NCBI GenBank assembly: GCA_947630475.1
Contig: CANRHR010000006.1
Span: 62,001-126,000 of the forward strand
Source of the DNA: an uncultured Clostridia bacterium
GTDB lineage: Bacteria; Bacillota; Clostridia; Lachnospirales; CAG-274
DNA: 64,000 nucleotides
Reading direction: 5' to 3'
The position numbers and the translations under genes are program-made. This document shows, in pieces, positions 42,945 through 55,900 of the stretch (the stretch's first letter is position 1; every line of letters starts with the position of its first letter). The notes beneath the pieces are model-generated. The model ran no database searches. It was given only the letters and a program-made list of their open reading frames with translations, and was not told the DNA's origin.

Positions 42945-43004
42945 GAACTGCCCATCATCATAAGCTGTCGGGCTTGCCGATTAACAGACATAAGCGGGCA
43001 GTTC
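42945..43004 (-). other. 60-base palindromic structure after atpC
   Basis: GAACTGCCC (42945-42953) and GGGCAGTTC (42996-43004) pair perfectly. The enclosed 42 bases contain a direct repeat of CATAAGC and further short pairs (CGGGC/GCCGA region), so the arms can form a branched hairpin. It lies between atpC and the operon terminator and could stabilise the mRNA 3' end or be released as a small RNA. Confidence 0.45.
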
Positions 43005-43040
43005 CTTTTAAATATTTTTGAGGCAGCATTTTATTGTATC

Positions 43041-43445
43041 TTATTTTTCATTTTTACATTCAAGTCGTATCAATGCCCTTCTGAGCGCAAGCTCAGCTCT
43101 CAAAATATCTATATCATCTCTGCCGCTTTTAATCCTGTCTTCGGCACGCTGCTTAGCCGCTCTTGCCCTTTCAACATCAATATCTTCAATCCACTCCGAA
43201 GCATCGGTAAGAAGAGTAACGCTTTCGGGAGTAACGCTGACAAAGCCTCCAAAAATCGTTGATTTTATCTCCTTGTCACCGTTTATTATTCTTAAAACGC
43301 CATAATCCAAGGTTGTTGTAAGGGGCTGATGAGAGGCAAGAATGCCGATATCACCTACAGATGTACGCATAATCACCATTTCCGCTTCATCGTTGTAAAG
43401 CTCACCGGTGGGTGTAACAATACGCAAGCGAGTTTTTTTTGCCAT
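43041..43445 (-). CDS. atpC: ATP synthase F1 subunit epsilon
   Basis: A 134-residue epsilon subunit. The N-terminal beta-sandwich (LRIVTPTGELYNDEAEMVIMRTSVGDIGILASHQPL) is followed by a helical C-terminus (DVERARAAKQRAEDRI) that can regulate ATP hydrolysis. It is the last gene of the atp operon, 19 bases after atpD. Confidence 0.95.
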   Translation of the reverse strand: MAKKTRLRIVTPTGELYNDEAEMVIMRTSVGDIGILASHQPLTTTLDYGVLRIINGDKEIKSTIFGGFVSVTPESVTLLTDASEWIEDIDVERARAAKQRAEDRIKSGRDDIDILRAELALRRALIRLECKNEK

Positions 43446-43464
43446 AACAAATCATTCCTTTCGC

Positions 43465-44862
<1,398 letters not shown>

Positions 44863-44873
44863 TCACTCCTTTT

Positions 44874-45737
44874 CTAATCATAAATACCGCTGCCGCTGAC
44901 AATTTCGGTAATTTCCTGAGTAATTGCGCCTTGTCTTGCCCTATTATACATAAGGTTAAGATAATCTATCATTTCAGATGCGTTTTCGGTAGCGGAATCC
45001 ATAGCTGTCATTCTTGCCCCAAGTTCGCAAACTGAAGATTCAACCAAAGCGCCGAATATAACGGTATTTACATATTTTGGAATAACATAATTGAGTACCG
45101 CCTCTTCATTAGGCTCATAAATTGTAAGAGCATGACTTTTGGCAGCGGCATTATCACTTTTAAATTCGTCAACGTCAACGGGAAGAATTTTTATAACCTT
45201 AGGCTCACTTGTAAGGGTAGAAATAAACTCGGTATAAGCAAGATAAACCTCATCAGCCTCGCCGCTTAAAAACAGCTCAAGCGCCTTGCCTGCAATCTTA
45301 GAGGCTGTTTCGTAGGATGGCTTTTCGGAAACTCCTGTATATGAATCAACAATGCTTTTATTTCTTGCCTTAAAATATTCCCTTGCCTTTGAGCCAACAG
45401 AAATGATTTTGGCGTCTTTTGAGGCATTTGCTCTTTCAAGCGCAGCCTTGCTTACATTAACATTATAGCCTCCGCAAAGGCCTCTGTCGCCTGCCAAAAC
45501 AATAACTGCGCTGCTTTTAACCTCTCTGCGCTCAAGCAGCGGATGCTTAATTCCCTTTGAACCGCTGAGTATGTCGGCAATAGCCTTTCTTGTTTCGTTA
45601 AAGAAGGGGCGGGTATCGTTAAGCCTGTTTCTTGCCCTCGTAAGCTTAGAGCTTGCAACAAGATACATAGCTTTTGTAATCTGCTGGGTGCTATTGACAC
45701 TTTTTATTCTGCGCTTAATATCACGCATTGACGCCAT
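44874..45737 (-). CDS. atpG: ATP synthase F1 subunit gamma
   Basis: The 287-residue rotor shaft. Conserved ends are visible: N-terminal MRDIKRRIKSVNSTQQITKAM and C-terminal ARMTAMDSATENASEMI, then NRARQGAITQEITEIVSG. ALAGDRGLCGGYN is also conserved. It lies between atpA and atpD in the standard order. Confidence 0.97.
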   Translation of the reverse strand: MASMRDIKRRIKSVNSTQQITKAMYLVASSKLTRARNRLNDTRPFFNETRKAIADILSGSKGIKHPLLERREVKSSAVIVLAGDRGLCGGYNVNVSKAALERANASKDAKIISVGSKAREYFKARNKSIVDSYTGVSEKPSYETASKIAGKALELFLSGEADEVYLAYTEFISTLTSEPKVIKILPVDVDEFKSDNAAAKSHALTIYEPNEEAVLNYVIPKYVNTVIFGALVESSVCELGARMTAMDSATENASEMIDYLNLMYNRARQGAITQEITEIVSGSGIYD

Positions 45738-45758
45738 AATATCACCTTTCCCTCTCTG

Positions 45759-47270
<1,512 letters not shown>

Positions 47271-47280
47271 TTACACTCCT

Positions 47281-47829
47281 TTACTGTACAAGCTGAATAT
47301 CGGCAAGGCGCTTTTTAAGCTCGCTTATCTGCTTTTTGACGGTGCCGTCTATAACATGCCCGTCAACCAAAATGCGCACGCCTCCGATAAGCTCCGGATC
47401 GACACTTGCCTCGATATTAACCTGTTTATTTAAATTTTGTGACAATTTAACTTTTATTTCTTTAAGCTGATTTTCGTTTAAAGGCTTTGCTGAGAAAACA
47501 TAAGCTGTTGTTATACGTTTAAACTCTCTTACCTTATCGATAAAAATGCTTAATATTTCAATTAGCTCAGCTTCTCTGTTTTTTCTTAAAACAAGCTGAA
47601 GCAAACCTAAAATATCCTCACAAACGCTTTGCCCAAAAATTTTTTTAAGCATAGCTGATTTTTCTTCGATACTTATCTGAGGATGATTTAAAACAACACG
47701 AAATTCTTCATTATTGATTATAGAGCCATAAACCACCTTAACCTCTTCGTCAAAACGGTCGATTTGATTTTTTTCCTGAGCCAGTTCAAAAAGAGCGTTG
47801 GCATATCTTCGGGCGATCAGCTTTGCCAT
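47281..47829 (-). CDS. atpH: ATP synthase F1 subunit delta
   Basis: The 182-residue OSCP-type subunit joining F1 to the b stalk. It has the N-terminal helical domain (IARRYANALFELAQEKNQ) and the C-terminal segment VNIEASVDPELIGGVRILVDGHVIDGTVKKQI. Its start overlaps the end of atpF by 13 bases, indicating coupling. Confidence 0.94.
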   Translation of the reverse strand: MAKLIARRYANALFELAQEKNQIDRFDEEVKVVYGSIINNEEFRVVLNHPQISIEEKSAMLKKIFGQSVCEDILGLLQLVLRKNREAELIEILSIFIDKVREFKRITTAYVFSAKPLNENQLKEIKVKLSQNLNKQVNIEASVDPELIGGVRILVDGHVIDGTVKKQISELKKRLADIQLVQ

Positions 47830-48356
47830 TTAATTTCCCCCAAATCTGCGATTACCTCATCCACAAGCCTATTTTGTGTTGCCTCGTCCATTGATGACGC
47901 TATAAAGCGGCTTGCCATAAGAGAGGATACCTCTATAATTTGTTTTTTAATTTCATCCTTCGCCTTTTCCTGTTCTCTTTGAATATCAAGCATGGCTCTG
48001 TTTTTAATTGTTTCCGCTTCCCTTTTGGCATCGGAGATAATTTGCTGCTCTGTCTGTTTGCCTTGGCTGCGGGCATTGTCTAAAATTGCGTTACGTTCCT
48101 TTTCGATCTCGCTAAGCTTCATTTCATATTGGGCCTTAAGCTTTTGAGCATCTTCAAGCTGTGCCTTTGCTCCGTCTATCTGCTTTGCTATTTTTTCTTT
48201 TCTGTCCGCCAAAAACTTTTTAACGGGCTTATAAAGCAGTTTTGTAAGAATAAAGCACAAAACGGCAGTATTAAAAAGCTGCCAGCAAAGCTGAATAATA
48301 AACTGCTTATCGAAATTCATCACGTACGCCAAGCCTTTTAAATAATTTGCGTCCAA
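47817..48356 (-). CDS. atpF: ATP synthase F0 subunit b
   Basis: The 179-residue peripheral stalk subunit. An N-terminal membrane helix (FIIQLCWQLFNTAVLCFILTKLLY) is followed by a long charged coiled coil (KPVKKFLADRKEKIAKQIDGAKAQLEDA). The start is TTG 48356, because GGAGG lies eight bases upstream; the internal ATG at 48320 has only a distant AAGG. A single b gene is present, so the stalk is a homodimer. Confidence 0.93.
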   Translation of the reverse strand: MDANYLKGLAYVMNFDKQFIIQLCWQLFNTAVLCFILTKLLYKPVKKFLADRKEKIAKQIDGAKAQLEDAQKLKAQYEMKLSEIEKERNAILDNARSQGKQTEQQIISDAKREAETIKNRAMLDIQREQEKAKDEIKKQIIEVSSLMASRFIASSMDEATQNRLVDEVIADLGEIKWQS

Positions 48357-48396
48357 GGAATAAGCCTCCTTTCATTTATTCTGCCTTGTAGGATTA

Positions 48397-48747
<351 letters not shown>

Positions 48748-48753
48748 TTAGGC

Positions 48754-49428
48754 TTAATCGCCAATTTTATCTTTTATAAATGTCATGCTTAACATAACAA
48801 ATATAACCGTTTGGATACATCCGGCAAAGACATCAAAATAAATATGAAGCACACCGGGAATAGCAATCCTGAATATAGCGGGAAGGCTGTAAACCATACC
48901 CATAATTATGCTGCCGCCAAGAATATTTCCGAAAAGACGGAAGCTTAAAGATATTGGCGTTGCAATTTCGCTTATTATATTCATAGGAAGCATTATAGGT
49001 ATAGGCTCTATATATCCTTTAAAATAGCTGCCTTTTTGCTTTAATATTCCCATAAAATGAATAAGCACAAAGGTTGAAAGAGCCAAGCAGGCTGTGGTGG
49101 CATAATCCGCCGTGGGCGGCCTAAAGCCAAGAAGTCCGCTTAAGTTTGAAATAAGAATAAAAACAAAGACACCGAAAAACCAATTCGCAAAATACGAATA
49201 TTTTTCTCCCATAGCGCTTATAACAAAATTATCCATACTTTCTATTACAAGCTCGATAACATTTTGGACACCGGAAGGCTTTTCGCTGAATTTTTTCAGT
49301 TGAAGCCTGGCAAGAAAAGCAATAATAATCAAAATTGCCATCAAAACCCATGTTGTTACTATTGTCTGAGTTATCCAAATCTCCTGTCCGAATATATGGA
49401 TTATGCCATAAACATCAATTTCATTCAT
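48754..49428 (-). CDS. atpB: ATP synthase F0 subunit a
   Basis: The 224-residue stator channel subunit with five or six membrane helices. It has the conserved Arg helix segment in SEIATPISLSFRLFGNILGGSIIM (Arg of LSFRLFGN) and a C-terminal helix with YFDVFAGCIQTVIFVMLSMTFI. It has no signal extension. It follows a 282-base gap from atpI that contains a small MITE-like palindrome. Confidence 0.96.
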   Translation of the reverse strand: MNEIDVYGIIHIFGQEIWITQTIVTTWVLMAILIIIAFLARLQLKKFSEKPSGVQNVIELVIESMDNFVISAMGEKYSYFANWFFGVFVFILISNLSGLLGFRPPTADYATTACLALSTFVLIHFMGILKQKGSYFKGYIEPIPIMLPMNIISEIATPISLSFRLFGNILGGSIIMGMVYSLPAIFRIAIPGVLHIYFDVFAGCIQTVIFVMLSMTFIKDKIGD

Positions 49429-49572
49429 TTAGGATATTCCTCCTTTCCTTATTGATAATACTTACAAGGCACAGCAAATATTTTTAAAACAACAGAGCAA
49501 ATATAACGCTCCTAACAAAGCCGTTTTATAATTTACGGCAAAAACAGTTTTAAAAATTATTATTAATAATAT

Positions 49573-49629
49573 TAGGGTGCATCTGAAAAACTTCTTACAT
49601 TTATTGTAAGAACTTTCGGACACGCCCTA
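49573..49629. mobile_element. Small MITE-like palindrome inside the atp operon
   Basis: TA-GGGTG...TCTGAAA at the left and TTTCGGA...CGCCC-TA at the right form a long imperfect inverted repeat, around an inner perfect hairpin TTCTTACA/TGTAAGAA. Flanking TA dinucleotides would fit a TA target duplication, as made by Tc1/IS630-type transposases. It lies in the 282-base atpI-atpB gap. Confidence 0.5.
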
Positions 49630-49710
49630 AATTGTGCTTGCCTTTAATTAGCTATGAATGTGTTAGATATTGCGCCAAGCGGCGAAATAAGCAAAAAACA
49701 TTCATTATAT

Positions 49711-50124
49711 TTAAGGCTGCTGTTTTTCGGCTTCCGCTCTTTTTTCAAGCTTTGCTGCGGCATGAACAGCCGGCCAAAGCGCTGCCAAGGCTAAAACCGT
49801 ACCAAAAAGGCTTACCTTGGTATTAACGGCGGCAACGGCAACAACGGCTCCCGTCAAAATATATCTCAGCGTATAATGAAGCCTTGTATAATTAACAGCC
49901 TTTTCCTTTGGCATATCAACAGCCTTTTGCACTGTTTTTTCAAGCAGCATAATTTTTAGGACAGTAAACGCCGTGCCAAAAATCATACCCAAAGTAAAGC
50001 TTAAAATATTCAATTTAAAAAAATCATTAAAAAATATTGCGGCAAATATACCGATTCCAAAAAAAATAAGGCTTACCGCTATATCCGACAAAATCAATCT
50101 TTTGCAGGTTTGAGATTTAAACAT
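49711..50124 (-). CDS. atpI: ATP synthase subunit I (AtpI)
   Basis: A 137-residue membrane protein with four predicted helices in two pairs and a charged C-terminus (KLEKRAEAEKQQP). Position between atpZ and atpB and the helix pattern identify it as AtpI, an assembly factor for the c ring, and in Na+-type enzymes possibly for ion supply. ATG 50124 is chosen over the upstream in-frame TTG at 50136, since neither has a strong ribosome binding site and ATG is the better codon. Confidence 0.75.
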   Translation of the reverse strand: MFKSQTCKRLILSDIAVSLIFFGIGIFAAIFFNDFFKLNILSFTLGMIFGTAFTVLKIMLLEKTVQKAVDMPKEKAVNYTRLHYTLRYILTGAVVAVAAVNTKVSLFGTVLALAALWPAVHAAAKLEKRAEAEKQQP

Positions 50125-50155
50125 AAAAACACCCAATATTTTATAATTTTATAAA

Positions 50156-50362
50156 TTATTTACAATAATCCTTTGTTATCATATACAATGTTCTGAATGA
50201 AGCGATAACGCCCATTATAATAAAAATTATAAGAAAAACAGGAGAACAGCCAAAAAATTTATCGATTAAAGAGCCGATAAAAACACTGATTAAAATAGGA
50301 ACCAGCATAGATATCCCAATTTGAGTTAAAAGCCCCAATGCCTTTAAAATTTCTTTTCTCAA
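50156..50362 (-). CDS. atpZ: AtpZ-like protein, first gene of the atp operon
   Basis: A 68-residue protein with two membrane helices (GLLTQIGISMLVPILISVFIG and FLIIFIIMGVIASFRTLYMI), the hairpin pattern of AtpZ/ATPase gene 1. AtpZ and AtpI assist c-ring assembly and may form a cation channel together. TTG 50362 is the start, with GAGAGGTG seven bases upstream. A TATAAT at 50483-50478 on the minus strand is the probable operon -10. Confidence 0.8.
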   Translation of the reverse strand: MRKEILKALGLLTQIGISMLVPILISVFIGSLIDKFFGCSPVFLIIFIIMGVIASFRTLYMITKDYCK

Positions 50363-50544
50363 ACTTAAACACCTCTCTTTAAATCAGCAATATTGTCGAC
50401 AAAATCAACCGTAAATTTTTAAATCCAAAAATATAAATTCATTATTTTGCACAAAACAATTTACTTTATCATTTATATTATAAACTATTTTTTTTATAAA
50501 TGCTATCCTTTTTTTTACGTTATTTACAATTATTTTTAAACCTG

Positions 50545-50600
50545 CCGATAAGGCTCCGTTTCTTGGGCGGCAGACGCTTATCATAGATATAAACACGGGG
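50545..50600 (+). repeat. Family A intergenic repeat, copy A6
   Basis: GCCGATAAGGCT-CCGTTTCTTGGGCGG-CAGACGCTTATCATAG resembles the family core, with a degraded first arm. It lies in the 348-base gap between atpZ and the lipoprotein gene. That gap also contains the atp promoter region and a terminator. Confidence 0.5.
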
Positions 50601-50631
50601 TATACAAATAATAATAACGGTTTGGGCAAAT

Positions 50632-50692
50632 AAAAAGCGCCTTATCTGCATCAATTTATTAAGATTCAATAAGCATTGTGCAGACAAAGCGC
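50632..50692 (-). terminator. Terminator of the lipoprotein gene
   Basis: On the minus strand GCGCTTTGTCTGCA pairs with TGCAGATAAGGCGC (14 bp, two G-U pairs), followed by TTTTTATTT. Confidence 0.88.
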
Positions 50693-50710
50693 CTCAATCA
50701 TAAATAAATA

Positions 50711-51385
50711 TTATGAAACAAGCCCATCTTTATTATAGGTTTCTGTTTTAAATTCGCTGCCGTTTGAATTATCAACAATATGAACAGTCGCCTTTAAATC
50801 ATCAAGAGCCACTTCGCTAAAGCTTTGATAGCTAAGGCATCTGTTTGCAAGGGTTTCAAATGAAATGTCAGTCTGCTCTTCATATTCAGCCTTGTCAACC
50901 TTTACTGTCATTTCTGTAAGATCATCGTTTAAAGTGATTTCCTTAATAAATGGATATTGGCTTTTTTCGCTTGAAAGCGTATCACAGTCTTCAAGCAAAT
51001 CACTTTTAATTAATTCTATCTCCTTTTGCTGAGCCTCTCTGGTCATTGTGTAAACAACCTCAGAGCCGTTTACAACTGCCTTTGCGCCCATTGTGGCTGC
51101 CTGCTTATTTATTTCTTTTTCATCCAAATTGCTGAATGCTGAAGCAGGGAAAATAACTTGAACGGCATCTTCCTGCGGTATAACAACTTCAGTTTCTTCT
51201 TCTCCAACAGCAGCGCCGTCATTTAAAGCCTCTGATGAAAGCTCCTCAGCCTGCTCATCCTCACTTGACGGTACTGCCGTACCTGTTTCAACAGGTATGT
51301 TGTTTTCCTTTCCATCATTGCCGCAGCCTGTTAAAGCTGACATAATCAAAACGCCGGCAAAAGCTGCTGTTAAAAATTTTTTCAT
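50711..51385 (-). CDS. Lipoprotein of unknown function
   Basis: A 224-residue lipoprotein: signal peptide with lipobox SALTGC (Cys near 21), then an acidic Glu/Asp-rich linker to about residue 75, then a folded region. The folded region has KAVVNGSEVVYTMTREAQQKE, LNDDLTEMTVKVDKAEYEEQTD and a conserved-looking end. I do not recognise the family. The gene is alone, with its own terminator. It probably sits on the outer face of the membrane; the role is unknown. Confidence 0.8.
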   Translation of the reverse strand: MKKFLTAAFAGVLIMSALTGCGNDGKENNIPVETGTAVPSSEDEQAEELSSEALNDGAAVGEEETEVVIPQEDAVQVIFPASAFSNLDEKEINKQAATMGAKAVVNGSEVVYTMTREAQQKEIELIKSDLLEDCDTLSSEKSQYPFIKEITLNDDLTEMTVKVDKAEYEEQTDISFETLANRCLSYQSFSEVALDDLKATVHIVDNSNGSEFKTETYNKDGLVS

Positions 51386-51845
51386 TTTTATTCCTCCTTA
51401 AAGTTTTCAGCATCTTTATTTGTTTACGCAATTAAATCCATCCTAAAAATTATCGGACAGCTTTTAAGCGCATATCCCGATTATAGCGGGAAATAGTTTT
51501 GTCTTAACCGATTAAGCGCTATTATCCGTTGTGAGCAGACATTCGCTTTTTATTTATCGGAAGCATATGTTAATTTTAAAAATGATACCTCATAGCGTTG
51601 GCTTAAATCATTTTTAATATTCAGCAAAAGCTTTAAACAAACCTACCGTTCTTATTATAATACATAATTTACATTTTTGGAAGAAATTATTAAAAATGAA
51701 ATAATTTTTTTAACCAACATAAAAAACCTTGATTATCATTTATGCAGCGTAAACGCAGTATGAATATCATTAACTTCGCTGTGAAAGCGGCGAATATGCG
51801 TCGGAATAAATCGGTTAAAAATAAAATTTTCCGCCGAAACAATAT
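51386..51845. repeat. Intergenic region with partial family A copy (A7) and palindromes
   Basis: This 460-base gap holds no convincing gene. It contains a TCCCG/CGGGA hairpin (51475-51491), an inverted repeat AAAAATGAT/ATCATTTTT (near 51580-51620), and near 51750-51800 the sequence GCAGCGTAAACGCAGTATGAATATCATTAACTTCG in pieces, matching the second half of family A copies A4 and A5. Confidence 0.45.
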
Positions 51846-52880
51846 TTAACAATTTTTAAATCTGTTTGTAATTTCAATTGCTTTTTCAAGTTTTTCATAT
51901 GCTTTGCCACTGTCTATTGTTTTTTCGGCAAGGCTTATTCCCTCGGCTATATCTTTTGCAGCATCGCCAATATACAGGGCGGCGCCTGCATTTAAGCATA
52001 CAATATCTCTTTTTGCTCCTTTTTCTTCGCCCTTTAATATTCTTTTTGTGATATCTGCATTAAATTTGCCGTCACCCCCCGAAAGATCTTCGGGCTTGCT
52101 TATATTCATGCCAAAATCTTTAGGATTTATAACATAGCTTATAATTTCATCGTCTTTTATCTCGCTGACATAAGTATCGGAAGTTGTCGTAATTTCATCC
52201 ATACAATCTTTTCCGCTGAAAACCATGCCTCTTTTAACGCCAAGCATTTTCATAGCCTGGGCAAAAAGCTCAACAAGATCTTTGCTGAAAACGCCTATAA
52301 CCTGTCTTTTGGCATTGCTCGGATTGGAAAGAGGGCCTAAAATATTAAATATCGAACGAATACCCATCTCTCGCCTTGCCTGCCCTACATTTTTCATGCT
52401 CTTTATAAAAACCTGAGCAAACATAAAGCCAAGACCTATTTCATCAACACACTTTTCAACCTCTTCATTTTCAAGCATTACATTAAGGCCAAGCTCTTCC
52501 AAAACATCTATAGAGCCGCTTTTTGAAGAAATAGCTCTGTTGCCGTGCTTGCATATATCAACGCCTGCGGCGGAAACAACAAAAGCTGACGTTGTGGAAA
52601 TATTAAATGTATTTGTTCCGTCACCGCCTGTGCCCACCATATCCATATATTCTCTTGTTGTTTTAGGGCTTACATGCAGAGCCTTTTCTTTTAAAACCAT
52701 TGCGCTTCCAACTATCTCGTTAAGAGTTTCGCCTTTCATTCTCAGCGCCGTAAGATAGCTGCCTATTTGTGCCTGAGAAGCTTCTGCTCCAAGCATTATT
52801 TCCATAACTGTTTTTGCTTCTTCTATTGTCAGATCTTCTCTTTTTACAACTTTTGCAATAGCTTCTTTCATAGTTATCAT
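51846..52880 (-). CDS. Anthranilate phosphoribosyltransferase-like protein (orphan, divergent substrate loop)
   Basis: A 344-residue TrpD-fold enzyme. The PRPP/metal motifs are intact: GTGGDGTNTFNIS (83-95) and KHGNRAISSKSGS (111-123). The block that binds anthranilate in true TrpD, normally FAPxHHPAMKxVxPVR, reads FAQVFIKSMKNVGQAR (154-169), with Pro, both His and the second Pro replaced. No other trp gene is present. The protein is therefore a phosphoribosyltransferase of the TrpD superfamily whose acceptor may not be anthranilate; it would usually be annotated trpD. An in-frame ATG at codon 4 is an alternative start. Confidence 0.8.
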   Translation of the reverse strand: MITMKEAIAKVVKREDLTIEEAKTVMEIMLGAEASQAQIGSYLTALRMKGETLNEIVGSAMVLKEKALHVSPKTTREYMDMVGTGGDGTNTFNISTTSAFVVSAAGVDICKHGNRAISSKSGSIDVLEELGLNVMLENEEVEKCVDEIGLGFMFAQVFIKSMKNVGQARREMGIRSIFNILGPLSNPSNAKRQVIGVFSKDLVELFAQAMKMLGVKRGMVFSGKDCMDEITTTSDTYVSEIKDDEIISYVINPKDFGMNISKPEDLSGGDGKFNADITKRILKGEEKGAKRDIVCLNAGAALYIGDAAKDIAEGISLAEKTIDSGKAYEKLEKAIEITNRFKNC

Positions 52881-52951
52881 AATCTCAAGCCCTTTCTTAA
52901 TTAATTTATTAGTTAATAACTTTTTGCCGATGAATGTTTATCGGCTGCAAA

Positions 52952-52990
52952 TTTTAAGGCAATACCGCAATACACGGCATTACCTTAAAA
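52952..52990 (-). terminator. Terminator of the giant surface-protein operon
   Basis: On the minus strand TTTTAAGGTAATGCCG pairs with CGGTATTGCCTTAAAA (a few mismatches), followed by TTT. It lies ten bases after the stop of the 1441-residue gene. Confidence 0.7.
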
Positions 52991-52999
52991 CCAAAAACT

Positions 53000-55900
53000 T
53001 TAATAATTGCTGTCCGCCAAAACGATATTTGTCATATAGAACAATTCGTTCAAACTCATAACATCTTTAGGCCTTACGCCGTTTGATGTATCAAAAAATC
53101 CCAAATCCGCCGCCTTAAGCAGTGAAATGCGATATATATCGCTTGCGGAGCCTATTTCGGAAGCGTATGAGCTTGATTCAAGCGGTGTATAATATGTTAT
53201 CTGTCTGCCGGTTTTTGCTTCATAAAGCTTTATCAGAGCATTAACTGCCTGTTCACGGCTCACAACAGAGCCTGTTAAAAGTATTCCTTTTTTGCTTAAG
53301 GCATTATAATCCTCGGTTGATAAAGCTGAGCTTAACGCAACGTCCTTTCTGCCGGCAGCAATAGCCGCCGCAATATTATTAAACTGAACAACTGAAACCA
53401 CGCCGTCCGGTTTATAACTTGTCATATCGGTTATATTAAGTCTGCTTGCAACGGAGCCTATGTTGCTGTTGGCAAGTGAATTAGCCTCGCCTGCGGCAAG
53501 AGGAGCCGCCGAAGCAATAACGGAATATGTGGCAAGCCTTGCGGATTCCGCATTATATGAGCCTGTCGCATTATCATACGAAAATTCCAGCCTATTCCAC
53601 AAATCAGATGTATTAGTATCATAATATAAACCAACATTGCTGTCAATTGAAGAATATCTGTTATCAAGCTTCATTGAAATGCCGAGATTTTCTCCCAAGG
53701 ATTCCAAAATAGTTATATTGGTAGGCGTACTTACAGTTACAGAAACATTCTGTGGAGCTGAAAGATAGCCTTGATTGCTTGATAAAGCAGGCGTGCCTGA
53801 TGGTTTTTCCGTTATAATTATTTTAACATCTGCGCCCAAGCCGTAATTGCTGATATTATCAAACTGCGCCGTATCCAAAAATCCGGGCTTAAATGTAAAG
53901 GTTGCATTGTTTGCCGTTACCTTAAGGCTTATTTTTCTTTCTTTAAAAGCTGTCATAACCGTATAAGGAATGTCAACTATTCTTTGTTTAATCTCGCCGC
54001 CAAGATAGCTTGTTAAATCAAGCGGAAATACAAATACATTATTTGAGGCAAGTCTTGATATAAATCTTTGGTCAACAAGATTGTCGTCCATTCCGTCGGA
54101 ATCTTCTTTATCAGAGCGAAAACGATAAGTAAGGCTTCTTGTCGGATAATCGTAAATTACCTCAAAGTCCTCATCGGGAAGCGGATAAAAATCGGGATTT
54201 TTATCTGAATTATATTCATCATCCGATGGCTCTGTATAGAGATTAACCGTATCGCTCCATTCGGATTCCGAAACATAAAATCTTTCCGCTGTGTTTGTTT
54301 TATTGCCTTTGTCTTCCGGCACAATAACCTCAACAGGATTTTCAAAATCATAATTATCCGCCATCTGAAGTATGTAGGAATACTCCTTAACAGAGCCGCC
54401 TTCACCATCCATACTTACAGTCAGTCTTGTCTTTACCCTAAAATAATAAACCTGATTGGGGTTAAGCTCGCTGAACATAACCATATAGCTGTTGTCAAAA
54501 TTTTCATTATCCAAAACATTATAGCCGTCGCCGCTTTTATTTTCGGCTTCTTTATAAAGCTTATCTCCGTAAACCTTAAGCCATTCTACTATAAGATAGT
54601 CATAATTTGTGGCAATGTATTCTGTTGAATTTGCCGTATTGTATATCTTAAGATTTTCGGAGGACGCAGGGCCAAGGCCATCGGGAGCGTCCGGAGGAAG
54701 AAGCTCATCGGTTTCTATATAAATCGGGTTTGACCATTGCGAATATATCATATCGCCGTCATCACTTTGAGATATTGCCCTAAGCCATACATAATAGCCT
54801 GTTTGAGGGAAAAGATTTGTTACGGTGTAATGCAGGAAAATTCTTTCCTCTTCAACCTTTTCTATTCCGTTTTCCGCAATATCCTCGCTTGTTTTCACCA
54901 AAGCGGCTGAAGCGGGATCATCGAGAAGTATTTCGTTTACGGCAAGTTCATAGCTCATAGAAGAGCCTTGTTTTTCCCATTTTACCTCAAAAGAAACGTC
55001 ATCATGCTCAACCTCTTGAAGAGTAGGCACAGTAGGCTGAACTTCAACAGCAGTTTCATCTGGAAGCGTTGTTCCTATAACATAAGTAGGATACGCCTGC
55101 TTTGTTCCATCGGAAAGTATTCTGTAAGGCCTTAAAATTATTACATAAGCCGTATTTTTTTCAAGCCCTGTTACCGCATATTCAAGGTATCCGCTTATGT
55201 TGGTTCCCGGCTCTATTTGGGTCCAGCCCTGATCTTCACTGTTTAAAAGGGTCTTAAGATATGTGATATATCCTCCCTCTTGATTTATGGAATTAAATGT
55301 AAGGCATTTAAGCTCATATTTTATATTTTCAGCCGAAAGATCGATTTCTCTAAGCTCAAGATTATTCGCGCTGTCCTCGTCAAGCCCAGCCGCTTTAAAC
55401 AGCTCTCTTGCTTCGCCCTCATCTCTTGCGGAATATAGGCTGATAAGAGTATCATTATCCTCATCTATATTATCCACGCCGTAAATGAGCTGAGAATCTC
55501 TCAGGCTCACTATGGAATACCAATCATCAGTCTGGCTGTCATATACCTCATACCATTTAGAATTCCATTCCACAGTAATCGAACTTTGATCGATTACCTT
55601 TTCGCCGTTTTCGTTTCTTTTTATTCTAAGCGGAGGCTTATTAAGGGATTGAGGAGATGAAATATCCTCATCTGTCGGAACATAAACCGAAATATATACC
55701 GGCTCCGCCATTTTATCAACATCTTCGCAAGGCTTAATTGCAACAAGTTTGATATAATAAGTTTTGTTTTTTTCTATGCTTGCTGTTGTGTATCCTCCCT
55801 GACCGTCTGATGTGGCATATTGATTTAAAACTGTGTTATAACAGGGCAGATCTAAATTTTCATTTTCCGTAAGATTAAGATCCGCCGCCGGAACTCTTGA

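Noticed and set aside
50405-50629. 74-codon minus-strand frame upstream of the atp operon
   Set aside because: Crosses a family A repeat and the probable atp promoter; no ribosome binding site.
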